Source: UBA1195 sp045598025 (GTDB taxonomy: Bacteria > Bacteroidota > Bacteroidia > Bacteroidales > WCHB1-69). From it: a DNA stretch of 43,773 nucleotides. The stretch spans positions 1 through 43,773 of the forward strand of contig JAZLLH010000024.1 in NCBI GenBank assembly GCA_045598025.1. The letters run 5' to 3'. The position numbers and the translations under genes are program-made. Positions 1 through 8,346 of the stretch are shown piece by piece (the first letter of the stretch is position 1; the number at the start of each line of letters is the position of its first letter). Under the pieces are notes generated by a model, which did not search any database, was not told where the DNA came from, and worked only from the letters and a program-made list of their open reading frames with translations.

Positions 1-59
1 CAATAAAGAACGAATTGGTGGAATTTTTTAAGGACAGATATGCGAAACATATCCAGTAA
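1..59 (+). CDS. C-terminal tail of an unidentified gene (partial)
   Basis: The third reading frame is open from the left edge to a TAA at 57-59. It encodes a polar, helix-like tail ending in KDRYAKHIQ. The other two forward frames hit stops within about 30 bases, so this is the best candidate for a gene entering from the left. Eighteen residues are too few to identify a family, and it may be chance. It ends just before a TAnnTTTGC-like element and a perfect palindrome. Confidence 0.3.
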   Translation, partial: IKNELVEFFKDRYAKHIQ

Positions 60-64
60 ATTTA

Positions 65-73
65 TAATTTTGC
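65..73 (+). promoter_or_regulatory. possible Bacteroidota -7 element TAATTTTGC
   Basis: The nine bases fit the Bacteroidota -7 consensus TAnnTTTG. No convincing TTTG (-33) box precedes it. The palindrome at 74-105 begins directly after it, so a transcript starting here would begin inside or next to the palindrome. One short degenerate match could be chance. Confidence 0.3.
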
Positions 74-105
74 ATTCACAAAGGGAGTTAACTCCCTTTG
101 TGAAT
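74..105. repeat. 32-bp perfect palindrome without spacer
   Basis: The left arm ATTCACAAAGGGAGTT (74-89) is followed at once by its exact reverse complement (90-105). There is no mismatch and no loop. No T-tract follows, so it is not a standard intrinsic terminator. It ends one base before an ATG at 106 that would begin the truncated ORF. The complementarity stops at 73/106, so it is not a long fold-back assembly artefact. It could be an operator, a transcript-end hairpin for the gene ending at 59, or the scar of a rearrangement. Confidence 0.85.
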
Positions 106-414
106 ATGGCAGTGCCTGACACAGATTTTGGAACACTCCCTGTTTATTACCGGTTTTTTTTACGGAATATGCCCGAAAAAAATGAAGACAGGAAAATAAA
201 CGAATTCAATGATAAAGAATTGGGATTTACCATCATGGATAAAGAACTCAATATAGTGTGTGATGTATACTGGAAAATGAAGAGCGCCAATTCTTCCTTC
301 TGGTATCCGACATCCAAAGGCATTTATGGATTTTCGCATGCTAATTCCGGAAAACAAAAAGGGGCAGAGTTGAGTGGTCATATTGTCAAGATCAATTGGG
401 CAGAAACGAATTAA
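106..414 (+). pseudogene. C-terminal remnant of a beta-propeller (DUF4221-like) protein
   Basis: The ORF is open from 7 with a first ATG at 40. I prefer the ATG at 106, after the palindrome, which gives 102 codons. The product has no signal peptide. It starts at a DTDFG...VYYRFF strand and continues through an FTIMDKELNIVCDV strand to FWYPTSKGIYGF. This resembles the last blade of the 6-bladed propeller lipoproteins (DUF4221/BF3164-like) common in Bacteroidales, which are usually about 350-400 residues long. Most of such a protein would be missing, which suggests a broken gene. The family assignment is from memory of the pattern, and a short genuine hypothetical protein remains possible. It ends 22 bases before the next gene. 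Confidence 0.4.
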
Positions 415-436
415 TCAACAAATAAATGAGTGTGAT

Positions 437-2335
437 ATGAAAACAAAATTTTTCTTTTTGATTATATGGCTCATTTATGTACCTTCCCTTCTGTTGGCTC
501 AGACTACTTCCGTCATCTATGTAAAAGTCAATGGTACAGGAGATGGAAGTTCTTGGGAGAATGCCACTTCCGATTTGCATTCTGCCATGCTTAAACCTTA
601 TGCTGTGATTTGGGCAGCCGCCGGAACATATTATGGAGATACTGTTTCGTATAATCCTTGTGCTTTTGAAATAGAAGAAGGAGTGAAACTATATGGTGGT
701 TTCAAAGGAGATGAACCAAGTGATTATGATTTGAATTTGCGTGATTTTCAAAAGAATCCAACTGTTTTGGACGGACGGAACAAAAAACGGGTATTAAGTA
801 ATCGGCATTTTGAATCCGATCTTGCCAATGGACAGGAACCTGACAGCACTTTTGTAGATGGTCTCATCCTCCAGCACGGAACCAGTACTTTAATAGGAGT
901 TTCCGGTTATCTGTACGGCGGAGGAGGAGCAAGAGTTTTGTCCGTGCATTTCAGGAACTGCGTGATAAGGGAGAACATGGCTCCTTACCCGTATTATACA
1001 CATCAAGGGATAGGTGTGTTCGCATACAGATCTTCTTTTTACAACTGCAGGATAGAAAAAAATGTTTCCGAAAGAGGAAATTATGTTTACGGAGTTGGTT
1101 TTTATGTTGAATTTTCCTGTATAGACCATTGTGTGATAATCGAAAACAGAGCAGATGTGTATCCGGGAGAAAACAGGGCTCCTACTGTATTCGGAACAGG
1201 CGGATATCTGTCCGCTTCCATCATGAAAAACAGCTTAGTCAGTCATAATTTCACCTGCATATACGATAGCAAAAACGAGGCATTCGGGGGAGGTGTCTAT
1301 GCCGACTCCTCCGTAATTGAAAATTGCGAAATATCATACGATACTATCGTTGGCGGGGGATATACTGCCGGGGGCGGGGTGGCCTCAGGTCACGGCTCCT
1401 GCATAACAGCTTCTTCCATTCATCATAATCACGCATATCATGGAGGAGGATTGACATCGTATTCCCAATCCAGATGGTGTGCCGATAAAATACACCACAA
1501 CTCCTGTCTGTCAGACGGTGGAGGAGCGCTTGCGGTCCGTTCGGATTTTGTCAACTGTTCTTTTGATAACAATTCTTCCAAAAATGGCGGCGGAGTGTAT
1601 GTGTACTATATAGAGGAGACAGATGTCTCCCGTCTGTATAACTGCAACATTGTTCGTAATTTTGCACAAGATGAAGGAGGTGGTCTGTACAATGAAGGGG
1701 ATGCTGTGCTGCATTGTGTCAACGGCATCATCTGGGGAAACCGGATGGGGCTTTCTTCAGCCCTCTTTCTTTATGGTGTTTCGGATGTAACATATTCTGC
1801 CGTAGAGGGAGGATATTCCGGTACGGGGAATCTGAATCTGGCTGCTTCTAACACAGGTGAATCTCCGGATAGTCTGTATGTGGTCTTTTTGTCCCCATCT
1901 GATGAAGCAGGTGATGCGCCGGAAGAAGAGGTCAATTGGTTGCTGTCTGTCGGGTCCGCCTGTATTGACATGGGTATGTCGGATACACTTGGCATGCATC
2001 TTCCTTTGACGGATTTGCGGGGAGATCCCCGGATATACAACCAAAGAATCGATATGGGTGCATACGAATATTTTCCCGGCAATCCGGTCAGGGAAGCATC
2101 AGAGAATGCGTGCATAGCTTATCCCAATCCGGCCCATTCCCAGATTTATATTCATTCAGATGAGCCATTCCTATTCTATAGGGTAGTGGATATGTCGGGT
2201 CGGGTATGCTGTCAGGGAGAGTCGGAATCCCAAACGGATATGTGTCTGCATACGGCCTCCTGGCCTGCAGGAATGTATGTATTGCAATTGCAGACGCTGA
2301 CAGGTTCCCGTTTCCTGAAGTTGCAAATCCGGTGA
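437..2335 (+). CDS. secreted right-handed beta-helix protein with T9SS sorting domain
   Basis: The protein has 632 residues. I chose the ATG at 437 because a clear signal peptide starts there (MKTKFFF, hydrophobic core, SLLLAQ). The longer frame from 374 would put 21 polar residues in front and overlap the preceding ORF. The body begins with the VNGTGDGSSWENA pattern of right-handed beta-helix, pectate-lyase-like surface proteins. It then shows glycine-rich turns (GGGGA, GGGV, GGGL) alternating with NC and HN rungs, a parallel beta-helix of roughly residues 30-500. The last 75 or so residues (AYPNPAHSQIYIHS to GMYVLQLQT and FLKLQIR) match a type-A T9SS C-terminal domain. It is therefore expected to cross the outer membrane through the Por system and be anchored or released. 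No catalytic motif is recognised. An adhesin or a carbohydrate-binding role are both possible. Confidence 0.85.
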   Translation: MKTKFFFLIIWLIYVPSLLLAQTTSVIYVKVNGTGDGSSWENATSDLHSAMLKPYAVIWAAAGTYYGDTVSYNPCAFEIEEGVKLYGGFKGDEPSDYDLNLRDFQKNPTVLDGRNKKRVLSNRHFESDLANGQEPDSTFVDGLILQHGTSTLIGVSGYLYGGGGARVLSVHFRNCVIRENMAPYPYYTHQGIGVFAYRSSFYNCRIEKNVSERGNYVYGVGFYVEFSCIDHCVIIENRADVYPGENRAPTVFGTGGYLSASIMKNSLVSHNFTCIYDSKNEAFGGGVYADSSVIENCEISYDTIVGGGYTAGGGVASGHGSCITASSIHHNHAYHGGGLTSYSQSRWCADKIHHNSCLSDGGGALAVRSDFVNCSFDNNSSKNGGGVYVYYIEETDVSRLYNCNIVRNFAQDEGGGLYNEGDAVLHCVNGIIWGNRMGLSSALFLYGVSDVTYSAVEGGYSGTGNLNLAASNTGESPDSLYVVFLSPSDEAGDAPEEEVNWLLSVGSACIDMGMSDTLGMHLPLTDLRGDPRIYNQRIDMGAYEYFPGNPVREASENACIAYPNPAHSQIYIHSDEPFLFYRVVDMSGRVCCQGESESQTDMCLHTASWPAGMYVLQLQTLTGSRFLKLQIR

Positions 2336-2400
2336 CCGGATAGAGACGGACGGCTGAAAAAATACTTTTCCACAAGGGGTGAGGGTGTTTTTTTTTTAAC

Positions 2401-2409
2401 TACCTTTGC
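2401..2409 (+). promoter_or_regulatory. -7 promoter element of the lysS operon
   Basis: TACCTTTGC fits TAnnTTTGC and lies 44 bases upstream of the lysS ATG at 2454. It is the only such match in the 118-base gap after the beta-helix gene. A T-run (about 2388-2398) lies in front, without a clear TTTG box at the usual distance. Confidence 0.6.
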
Positions 2410-2453
2410 ATTCTCATGACCGAATTTTGTATAACTATAGAAATCAAATAATA

Positions 2454-4181
2454 ATGAGTGTGGAATTAAGCGAGCAGGAAGTCATCCGCAGGGAAAAACT
2501 GAAAACTTTCGAATCCATGGGTATACAGGCCTATCCGGCCGCAGAATATCCTGTAAATGTTAAGAGTACAGAAATTTTGTCCGAATTTGAAGCAAACCCG
2601 GACAAATTTCAGGACGTGTGTTTTGCAGGACGTATCATGAGCCAGCGCATCATGGGTGCCACGGCTTTCTACGAACTGCAGGATGCCTATGGTCGCATGC
2701 AGGTATACGCCAAGCGCGATGATCTTTGCCCCGGCGAGGACAAGACCCTTTACAATGCGGTGTTCAAAAAACTCGACTTGGGAGACATCATCGGAGTGAA
2801 AGGTTTTGTATTCGTCACGCAGATGGGGGAAATCACCATCCATGTGCGGGAATTTACCCTGCTTTCCAAATCACTGCGTCCGCTGCCTATTGTCAAGCAG
2901 ACAGATGACAGGGTGTTTGATGCCTTCACCGATCCGGAACAACGCTACCGTATGCGCTACGTGGATCTGATTGTCAATCCGCAGGTGAGGGAGACTTTCG
3001 TACAGCGCGCCCAGATCATCAATACCATGCGCGGATTTTTCAACGAGCAGGGCTATCTGGAAGTAGAGACGCCCGTGTTGCAGCCCATCCCCGGCGGTGC
3101 GGCGGCGCGTCCCTTCATCACCCACCACAACAGTCTGGACATTGACCTTTACCTTCGCATTGCCGATGAGTTGTACCTGAAACGTCTCATTGTGGGCGGG
3201 TACGCCGGCGTCTACGAATTTTCCCGCAATTTCCGCAACGAAGGTATGGACCGCACCCATAATCCCGAATTCACCTGCATGGAAATCTACATTGCCTACA
3301 AGGATTACCATTGGATGATGAATTTTGTGGAAAAAATGCTTGAGCGCATCGTAACTGTCCTGCACGGAAAAACGAAAATTCCGGTATGGGGCAACGAAAT
3401 CGAATTCGGTGGTCCGTACCGTCGCGTACCCATGCTGGAACTCATACGCGAAAATACCGGTTACGACCTCCATGGCATGGACGAACAACAGATACGCGAA
3501 GTCTGCGGCCAATTGGGCGTTGAAATCGATGATACCATGGGCAAAGGCAAACTCATTGATGCCATTTTCGGAGAAAAGTGCGAGGCACTGCTGATTCAGC
3601 CGACCTTTGTGACCGATTATCCCATCGAAATGTCCCCGCTCTGCAAGCGGCACCGCGATAATCCCGAACTGACGGAGCGTTTTGAACTCTTTGTCAACGG
3701 CAAGGAACTGGCCAATGCCTATTCCGAGCTGAACGATCCCATTGACCAGCTCAGCCGTTTTCAGGAGCAGTTGCGCCTGAGTGAAAAAGGAGACGACGAG
3801 GCCATGTTTATCGATATGGACTTCGTACGTGCTCTGGAATTCGGTATGCCTCCCACTTCGGGTATGGGTATCGGTATTGACCGGCTGGTGATGATGATGA
3901 CCAACCAGCCTTCCATACAGGATGTGCTGTTCTTCCCGCAGATGAAGCCTGAAAAACAGATTCCGGTGGCCAAGGACGAGGAATTCGAAGCCTTGGGCAT
4001 TTCCAAAGAATGGATTCCTACCCTTCGCAAAATGAAAATCAATACCTTATCTGATTTGTCCCAGGCTGTTGACACCAAATTATTCAACGATTTGAACGGC
4101 TTGCGCAAAAAAATGAAACTGGCCGTTGATCCGCTTTCCTTGGATCAGGTGAAAGGATGGATTTCTTCAAGTCGTTCGTAA
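2454..4181 (+). CDS. lysS: lysine--tRNA ligase (class II)
   Basis: This 575-residue class II synthetase charges tRNA-Lys in the cytosol. The ATG at 2454 gives the usual MSVELSEQEVIRREKL start. The upstream in-frame ATG at 2416 and non-ATG codon at 2406 lie on or next to the -7 element. An OB-fold anticodon-binding domain covers roughly residues 55-140. Motif 2 is FRNEGMDRTHNPEF at about 260-273, and motif 3 is GMGIGIDRLVMM near 470. After the normal end of the fold (FFPQMKPE) about 65 extra residues follow, with a helix-hairpin-helix-like pattern (LGISKEWIPTLRKMKINTLSDL). Such a tail is, as I recall, common in Bacteroidota LysRS. It is first of five co-directional genes, and dnaB starts one base after its stop. 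Confidence 0.97.
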   Translation: MSVELSEQEVIRREKLKTFESMGIQAYPAAEYPVNVKSTEILSEFEANPDKFQDVCFAGRIMSQRIMGATAFYELQDAYGRMQVYAKRDDLCPGEDKTLYNAVFKKLDLGDIIGVKGFVFVTQMGEITIHVREFTLLSKSLRPLPIVKQTDDRVFDAFTDPEQRYRMRYVDLIVNPQVRETFVQRAQIINTMRGFFNEQGYLEVETPVLQPIPGGAAARPFITHHNSLDIDLYLRIADELYLKRLIVGGYAGVYEFSRNFRNEGMDRTHNPEFTCMEIYIAYKDYHWMMNFVEKMLERIVTVLHGKTKIPVWGNEIEFGGPYRRVPMLELIRENTGYDLHGMDEQQIREVCGQLGVEIDDTMGKGKLIDAIFGEKCEALLIQPTFVTDYPIEMSPLCKRHRDNPELTERFELFVNGKELANAYSELNDPIDQLSRFQEQLRLSEKGDDEAMFIDMDFVRALEFGMPPTSGMGIGIDRLVMMMTNQPSIQDVLFFPQMKPEKQIPVAKDEEFEALGISKEWIPTLRKMKINTLSDLSQAVDTKLFNDLNGLRKKMKLAVDPLSLDQVKGWISSSRS

Positions 4182-4182
4182 G

Positions 4183-5778
4183 ATGGAAAACACAGCAACA
4201 GGAAAAAGAGTTCTCAAGGAGAAGGCTCCGGCCATTCCTGAGGTGGATATGTTGGGACGTGTGCTGCCGCAGGCCGTGGAATTCGAGGAGGCCGTGCTGG
4301 GAGCCATGATGTTGGACAAGGATGCCACCGTGACGGTAATCGACTCCCTGAAAGGCGAGATGTTCTATAAGGATTCCAACAAAAGAATATACAATGCCAT
4401 CTGCGAGATTTTCAAAAGCGGGGATCCGGTGGACCTGCTTTCGGTATCCAATCAGCTGCGCAAGAGCGGAGAGTTGGAGCAGATAGGTGGAGCCTATTAT
4501 CTGGCATCCCTGACAAACCGTGTAGTGTCCTCAGCCAACATAGAATACCATGCCCGCATTGTCATGGAGAAATTCATACAGCGTCAGTTGATTTCCGTAT
4601 CTACGGGAATTATCCGAGATGCCTATGATTCATCCAATGATGTGCTCAAGCAGCTCGACGAAGCGGAACAGAATATTTTCGATATAGCCGAAAAGAACTT
4701 CCAGCAGACCCAGCGAACGATGATGGATCTGCTGAAGGAAGTCATGAAGGATTTGGAAAATATGAAAAAATCCGGAGAAAAAATCCGGGGTGTTCCCTCC
4801 GGATTTACCGATTTGGACCGTCTGACCAATGGTTGGCAGAAGGGAACTCTGGATATTATTGCAGCCCGTCCCGGTATGGGTAAAACGGCTTTCGTGCTTT
4901 CCATGGCAAGGAACATTGCGGTAGAATATCATCGTCCGATAGCCATTTTCTCCTTGGAAATGTCGGCAGCGGATCTGGCCATGCGTCTGCTTTCTGCGGA
5001 AACCGGTTTCAAACAGAACCAGCTGAAAAGCGGCAATCTGAGCGATAGCGATTGGAGTACGCTGATCAACAGCATGACAGCATTGCAGGATGCTCCCATA
5101 TACATAGACGATACGGCCGGCCTTTCCCTTTTCAATCTGAGGGCCAAATGCCGACGTCTCAAGAAACAGAGACACATAGAGATGGTAATCATTGACTATC
5201 TGCAGCTGATGACCCTCGGGTCAGAAGCGAAAGGAGGAAACCGGGAACAGGAAATCAGTACGATTTCCCGTTCGTTGAAGGCTTTGTCCAAGGAACTGGA
5301 AATTCCGGTGATTGCCCTTTCCCAATTGAACCGTAGCGTAGAGTCAAGGCAGGCCGCTTCCAAACGTCCCCAACTGTCCGATCTTCGTGAGTCGGGTGCC
5401 ATTGAGCAGGATGCGGACATTGTCATGTTTATTTACCGCCCTGAATATTATCACATAGATGTATTCGAAGATGGTTCTCCGTCCGCAGGTATGGCCGAAT
5501 TGCTGGTAGCCAAGCACCGTAACGGAGCTTTGGCGGACATCCGTCTCCGTTTCATTGCCGACTATGCCAAATTCTGCGACAGCGAGCAGGGTTTCAGTTA
5601 TGGATTTGCCACACCGGGCATTCCATCCGATCCGCTTACCGGAAACGGGCAGTCGGTGACCTTGCCGTCCCGTATGAACGATTCGGATATGGAAGGCGGT
5701 TTCGATGCCGGTTTTGCCACCGATGATCCGTCTGACCCATTTGCGGACGACGGTCCGGATAACGTCGTTCCTTTTTAG
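4183..5778 (+). CDS. dnaB: replicative DNA helicase DnaB
   Basis: This 531-residue protein is the hexameric 5'-3' helicase of the replisome. The N-terminal DnaB domain (EFEEAVLGAMMLDKDA, about residues 30-135) binds primase and is followed by a linker. The RecA-like ATPase has Walker A ARPGMGKT near 228-235, SLEMS, Walker B IIDYLQLM near 335, and ALSQLNRSVESR with SDLRESGAIEQDADI downstream. The acidic tail ending DDGPDNVVPF is typical of many DnaB proteins. No intein is present. The start lies one base after the lysS stop, so translational coupling is likely. No promoter is visible between them. Confidence 0.97.
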   Translation: MENTATGKRVLKEKAPAIPEVDMLGRVLPQAVEFEEAVLGAMMLDKDATVTVIDSLKGEMFYKDSNKRIYNAICEIFKSGDPVDLLSVSNQLRKSGELEQIGGAYYLASLTNRVVSSANIEYHARIVMEKFIQRQLISVSTGIIRDAYDSSNDVLKQLDEAEQNIFDIAEKNFQQTQRTMMDLLKEVMKDLENMKKSGEKIRGVPSGFTDLDRLTNGWQKGTLDIIAARPGMGKTAFVLSMARNIAVEYHRPIAIFSLEMSAADLAMRLLSAETGFKQNQLKSGNLSDSDWSTLINSMTALQDAPIYIDDTAGLSLFNLRAKCRRLKKQRHIEMVIIDYLQLMTLGSEAKGGNREQEISTISRSLKALSKELEIPVIALSQLNRSVESRQAASKRPQLSDLRESGAIEQDADIVMFIYRPEYYHIDVFEDGSPSAGMAELLVAKHRNGALADIRLRFIADYAKFCDSEQGFSYGFATPGIPSDPLTGNGQSVTLPSRMNDSDMEGGFDAGFATDDPSDPFADDGPDNVVPF

Positions 5779-5816
5779 GATTGAATTTCAGAAAAAAACA
5801 AAAAAACAAACGAGAT

Positions 5817-7004
5817 ATGATCAGAATCCAGGATTACTCTTTTAAAGGAAAAAAAGTGTTACTTCGTGTGGACTATAACGTCCCTTTGAACGAACAGTTT
5901 GAAATCACCGATACCGCCCGTATCGACGCATCCCTGCCCACCTTGAAGAAAATTCTCGGTGATGGTGGATCCGTCATCATCATGTCCCATCTCGGACGTC
6001 CGAAGGGAAAGGATGAAAAATGTTCTTTGAAGCATATCCTGAACTATGTGAAGGAAGTGACTGGAGTGGAAGTGCTCTTTGCCGACGATTGCCTTAATGC
6101 CAGTGCCCAGGCGGAGGCATTGAAACCGGGACAGATACTGATGCTGGAAAATGTCCGCTTCTACAAGGAAGAAACGGATGGTGACGTAGCTTTTGCCGAA
6201 AAACTGGCTGCCTACGGCGATGTGTACGTAAATGACGCTTTTGCTACTGCTCATCGCGAGCACGCCACCACGGCGGTAATTGCCCGCTTTTTCCCGAAGG
6301 ACAGAATGTTCGGCATGCTGATGCAGGCCGAAATCGACAACCTGAATCGGGTGATGAATCAACCCAAACGCCCCTTCACGGCCATTTTGGGCGGTTCCAA
6401 GATTTCCACCAAAATCAATATCATCAACAATCTGTTGACCAAGGTTGACAACATCATTCTGGGCGGCGGCATGAACTATACTGTCCATAAAGCCATGGGC
6501 GGTCATGTCGGTAAATCCCTGGTGGAAGACGAAATGTTGGATGTGGCCCGCGAAATGCTGGAAACAGCAAAGAAAAACAACGTCAAAGTCTATGTGTCAG
6601 AAGATACCGTCACCTCCGACAATTTCGGCAACGATGCTCTTCGCCGCATTTATCCGACCGACGAGATTCCCGATGCCATGGAAGGCATGGATATCGGACC
6701 CAAAACCTGTCTGAACTACCGTCAGGCCATTCTGGATTCCGCCACTATTCTGTGGAACGGACCTATGGGTGTGTTTGAGTTCGACAATTTCAGCAACGGT
6801 ACCTTTATGGTGGCAGATGCTGTGGCCCGTGCTACGGAAAACGGCAGTTTCACGCTGGCCGGCGGTGGCGATTCGGTAGCGGCTGTCCACAAATTCAAAC
6901 TGGCCGACAAATTCAGCTACATCTCCACGGCCGGTGGTGCTATGCTTGAATTCTGCGAGGGCCGTCAATTGCCTGGTATTACCAGTATTCTGGACGAAAA
7001 ATAA
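5817..7004 (+). CDS. pgk: phosphoglycerate kinase
   Basis: This 395-residue glycolytic enzyme transfers phosphate between 1,3-bisphosphoglycerate and ADP. The ATG at 5817 gives the family start MIRIQDYSFKGKKVLLRVDYNVPLN. The frame upstream of it, from 5781, is a lysine-rich extension that I regard as leader. Substrate-binding signatures are visible: RVDYNVP, SHLGRPKG, LENVRFYKEE and the AHREH motif. The nucleotide domain has LGGSKISTKI, GGGMNYT, WNGPMGVFE and GGGDSVAAV. The C-terminal loop reads STAGGAMLEF where many PGKs have STGGGA. It lies 38 bases after dnaB and 9 bases before rpe, inside the same operon. Confidence 0.97.
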   Translation: MIRIQDYSFKGKKVLLRVDYNVPLNEQFEITDTARIDASLPTLKKILGDGGSVIIMSHLGRPKGKDEKCSLKHILNYVKEVTGVEVLFADDCLNASAQAEALKPGQILMLENVRFYKEETDGDVAFAEKLAAYGDVYVNDAFATAHREHATTAVIARFFPKDRMFGMLMQAEIDNLNRVMNQPKRPFTAILGGSKISTKINIINNLLTKVDNIILGGGMNYTVHKAMGGHVGKSLVEDEMLDVAREMLETAKKNNVKVYVSEDTVTSDNFGNDALRRIYPTDEIPDAMEGMDIGPKTCLNYRQAILDSATILWNGPMGVFEFDNFSNGTFMVADAVARATENGSFTLAGGGDSVAAVHKFKLADKFSYISTAGGAMLEFCEGRQLPGITSILDEK

Positions 7005-7013
7005 TCACGGGTG

Positions 7014-7664
7014 ATGGCAAAAATGATTTCTCCTTCGCTGCTTTCCGCAGATTTCGGCCGTTTGGCCGAAGAGGTTGAAATGATCAACCGCAGTGAGGCC
7101 GACTGGTTTCACATTGATGTGATGGACGGACATTTCGTCCCCAATCTTTCCATGGGATTTCCCGTCATCAAAGCAGTGGTCAAGGCGGCCCGCAAGCCAT
7201 TGGATATCCATCTGATGATTGAGCGTCCGGACGATTACATTGAACGATTCTGCAAAGAAGCAGCGGCTTCGGTGCTGACTGTGCATTACGAGGCCTGCAC
7301 TCACCTGCACAGGACCCTGCAGTCTATTCGGAATCTGAACGTGAAAACCGGTGTGGCCCTGAATCCGCACACACCGGTTTCCGTTTTGGATGAGATTCTG
7401 CCCTATACGGACATGGTGCTGCTGATGTCGGTCAATCCCGGTTTCGGCGGACAGAAATTCATCGAGACCACTTTGCAGAAAACGGAAAAACTGAAAAACG
7501 AAATCCTTCGCCGCAACCTGCCCACTCTTATTGAAATCGACGGAGGCGTCGGACTGGGGAATTGCCGCTCCCTTTATGAGGCAGGAGCGGATGTGCTGGT
7601 GTGCGGCAACGCTGTTTTCGCTTCCGAGAACCCCGAGGAAACCATACGCGAAATCAGAAAATAG
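7014..7664 (+). CDS. rpe: ribulose-phosphate 3-epimerase
   Basis: This 216-residue TIM-barrel enzyme interconverts ribulose-5-P and xylulose-5-P in the pentose phosphate pathway. I chose the ATG at 7014 over the GTG one codon upstream. Metal and catalytic residues are in place: S8, H33 and D35 in HIDVMDGHFVPN, the HLMI histidine, and the aspartate of EIDGGVG near residue 176. The phosphate loop NPGFGGQ is intact. It follows pgk by 9 bases. Its TAG touches the next ATG, which suggests coupled translation. Confidence 0.96.
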   Translation: MAKMISPSLLSADFGRLAEEVEMINRSEADWFHIDVMDGHFVPNLSMGFPVIKAVVKAARKPLDIHLMIERPDDYIERFCKEAAASVLTVHYEACTHLHRTLQSIRNLNVKTGVALNPHTPVSVLDEILPYTDMVLLMSVNPGFGGQKFIETTLQKTEKLKNEILRRNLPTLIEIDGGVGLGNCRSLYEAGADVLVCGNAVFASENPEETIREIRK

Positions 7665-8288
7665 ATGCCGAAAAAGTATTACGTGGTTTGGAAAGGAAAG
7701 CAGCCTGGAGTGTACGGTGACTGGGACAGCTGCCGTCAGCAGGTGGAAGGTTTTCCGGGTGCCAAGTACAAGTCATTTCCGAATTTGCCGGAGGCACAGG
7801 CTGCCTATGCAGGCAATCCGAGCGATTATCTGCAGCCTGCACCCAAGGCCATGAAGCCTATATGGAATGCACTTTATGGTGAACCGGTGGTGCCCAGCCT
7901 TGCGGTGGACGGAGCCTGCAGCGGCAAGACCCGTGATGCTGAATATCAGGGCGTGGATGTGGAAACCGGAGTCGCTGTGTTCCGCAAGGGACCTTTCGCA
8001 GACGGAACCAACAACGTCATGGAATTTCTGGCCATTGTGCATGCACTGGCTTATTGCAAGCAGCGGCAACTGGATATTCCCATCTACTCGGACAGTGCCA
8101 ATGCCATCAAGTGGGTGCGGCAGAAGAAGGCGGCTACCAGATTGGAACATACAGAGCGGAATGCCGTGCTTTTCGAACTGATTGCCCGTGCCGAATCCTG
8201 GCTGCAGACCAATACCTGGTCCAATCAGTTGTTGAAGTGGGAAACCAAAGTTTGGGGAGAAATTCCTGCAGATTTCGGTAGAAAATGA
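7665..8288 (+). CDS. rnhA: viroplasmin-domain ribonuclease H1
   Basis: This 207-residue protein has a two-domain layout like eukaryotic RNase H1. An N-terminal caulimovirus-viroplasmin domain (KKYYVVWKGKQPGVYGDW, about 4-47) binds RNA/DNA hybrids. The RNase H fold (about 75-207) carries the acidic tetrad D82, E120, D143 and D203. It degrades RNA in RNA/DNA hybrids such as Okazaki primers and R-loops, which fits its co-expression with dnaB. The start codon abuts the rpe stop with no spacer. It is the last gene before the terminator hairpin at 8293. Confidence 0.93.
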   Translation: MPKKYYVVWKGKQPGVYGDWDSCRQQVEGFPGAKYKSFPNLPEAQAAYAGNPSDYLQPAPKAMKPIWNALYGEPVVPSLAVDGACSGKTRDAEYQGVDVETGVAVFRKGPFADGTNNVMEFLAIVHALAYCKQRQLDIPIYSDSANAIKWVRQKKAATRLEHTERNAVLFELIARAESWLQTNTWSNQLLKWETKVWGEIPADFGRK

Positions 8289-8292
8289 AATC

Positions 8293-8322
8293 AAAAGAGC
8301 CGCGTAAAGCGGCTCTTTTTTT
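8293..8322. terminator. bidirectional intrinsic terminator
   Basis: An 11-bp stem AAAAGAGCCGC / GCGGCTCTTTT closes a GTAAA loop and is followed by a T-run on the plus strand. On the minus strand the same stem is followed by a shorter T-run. It therefore closes both the lysS-rnhA operon and, from the other side, the operon ending at 8347. Confidence 0.92.
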
Positions 8323-8346
8323 GTAAGGTCATATATATCTTTCGAA

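Noticed and set aside
60..120. Insertion-sequence end or transposon terminus
   Set aside because: The palindrome has no adjoining transposase, no target duplication could be defined, and no second copy was noticed in the window.
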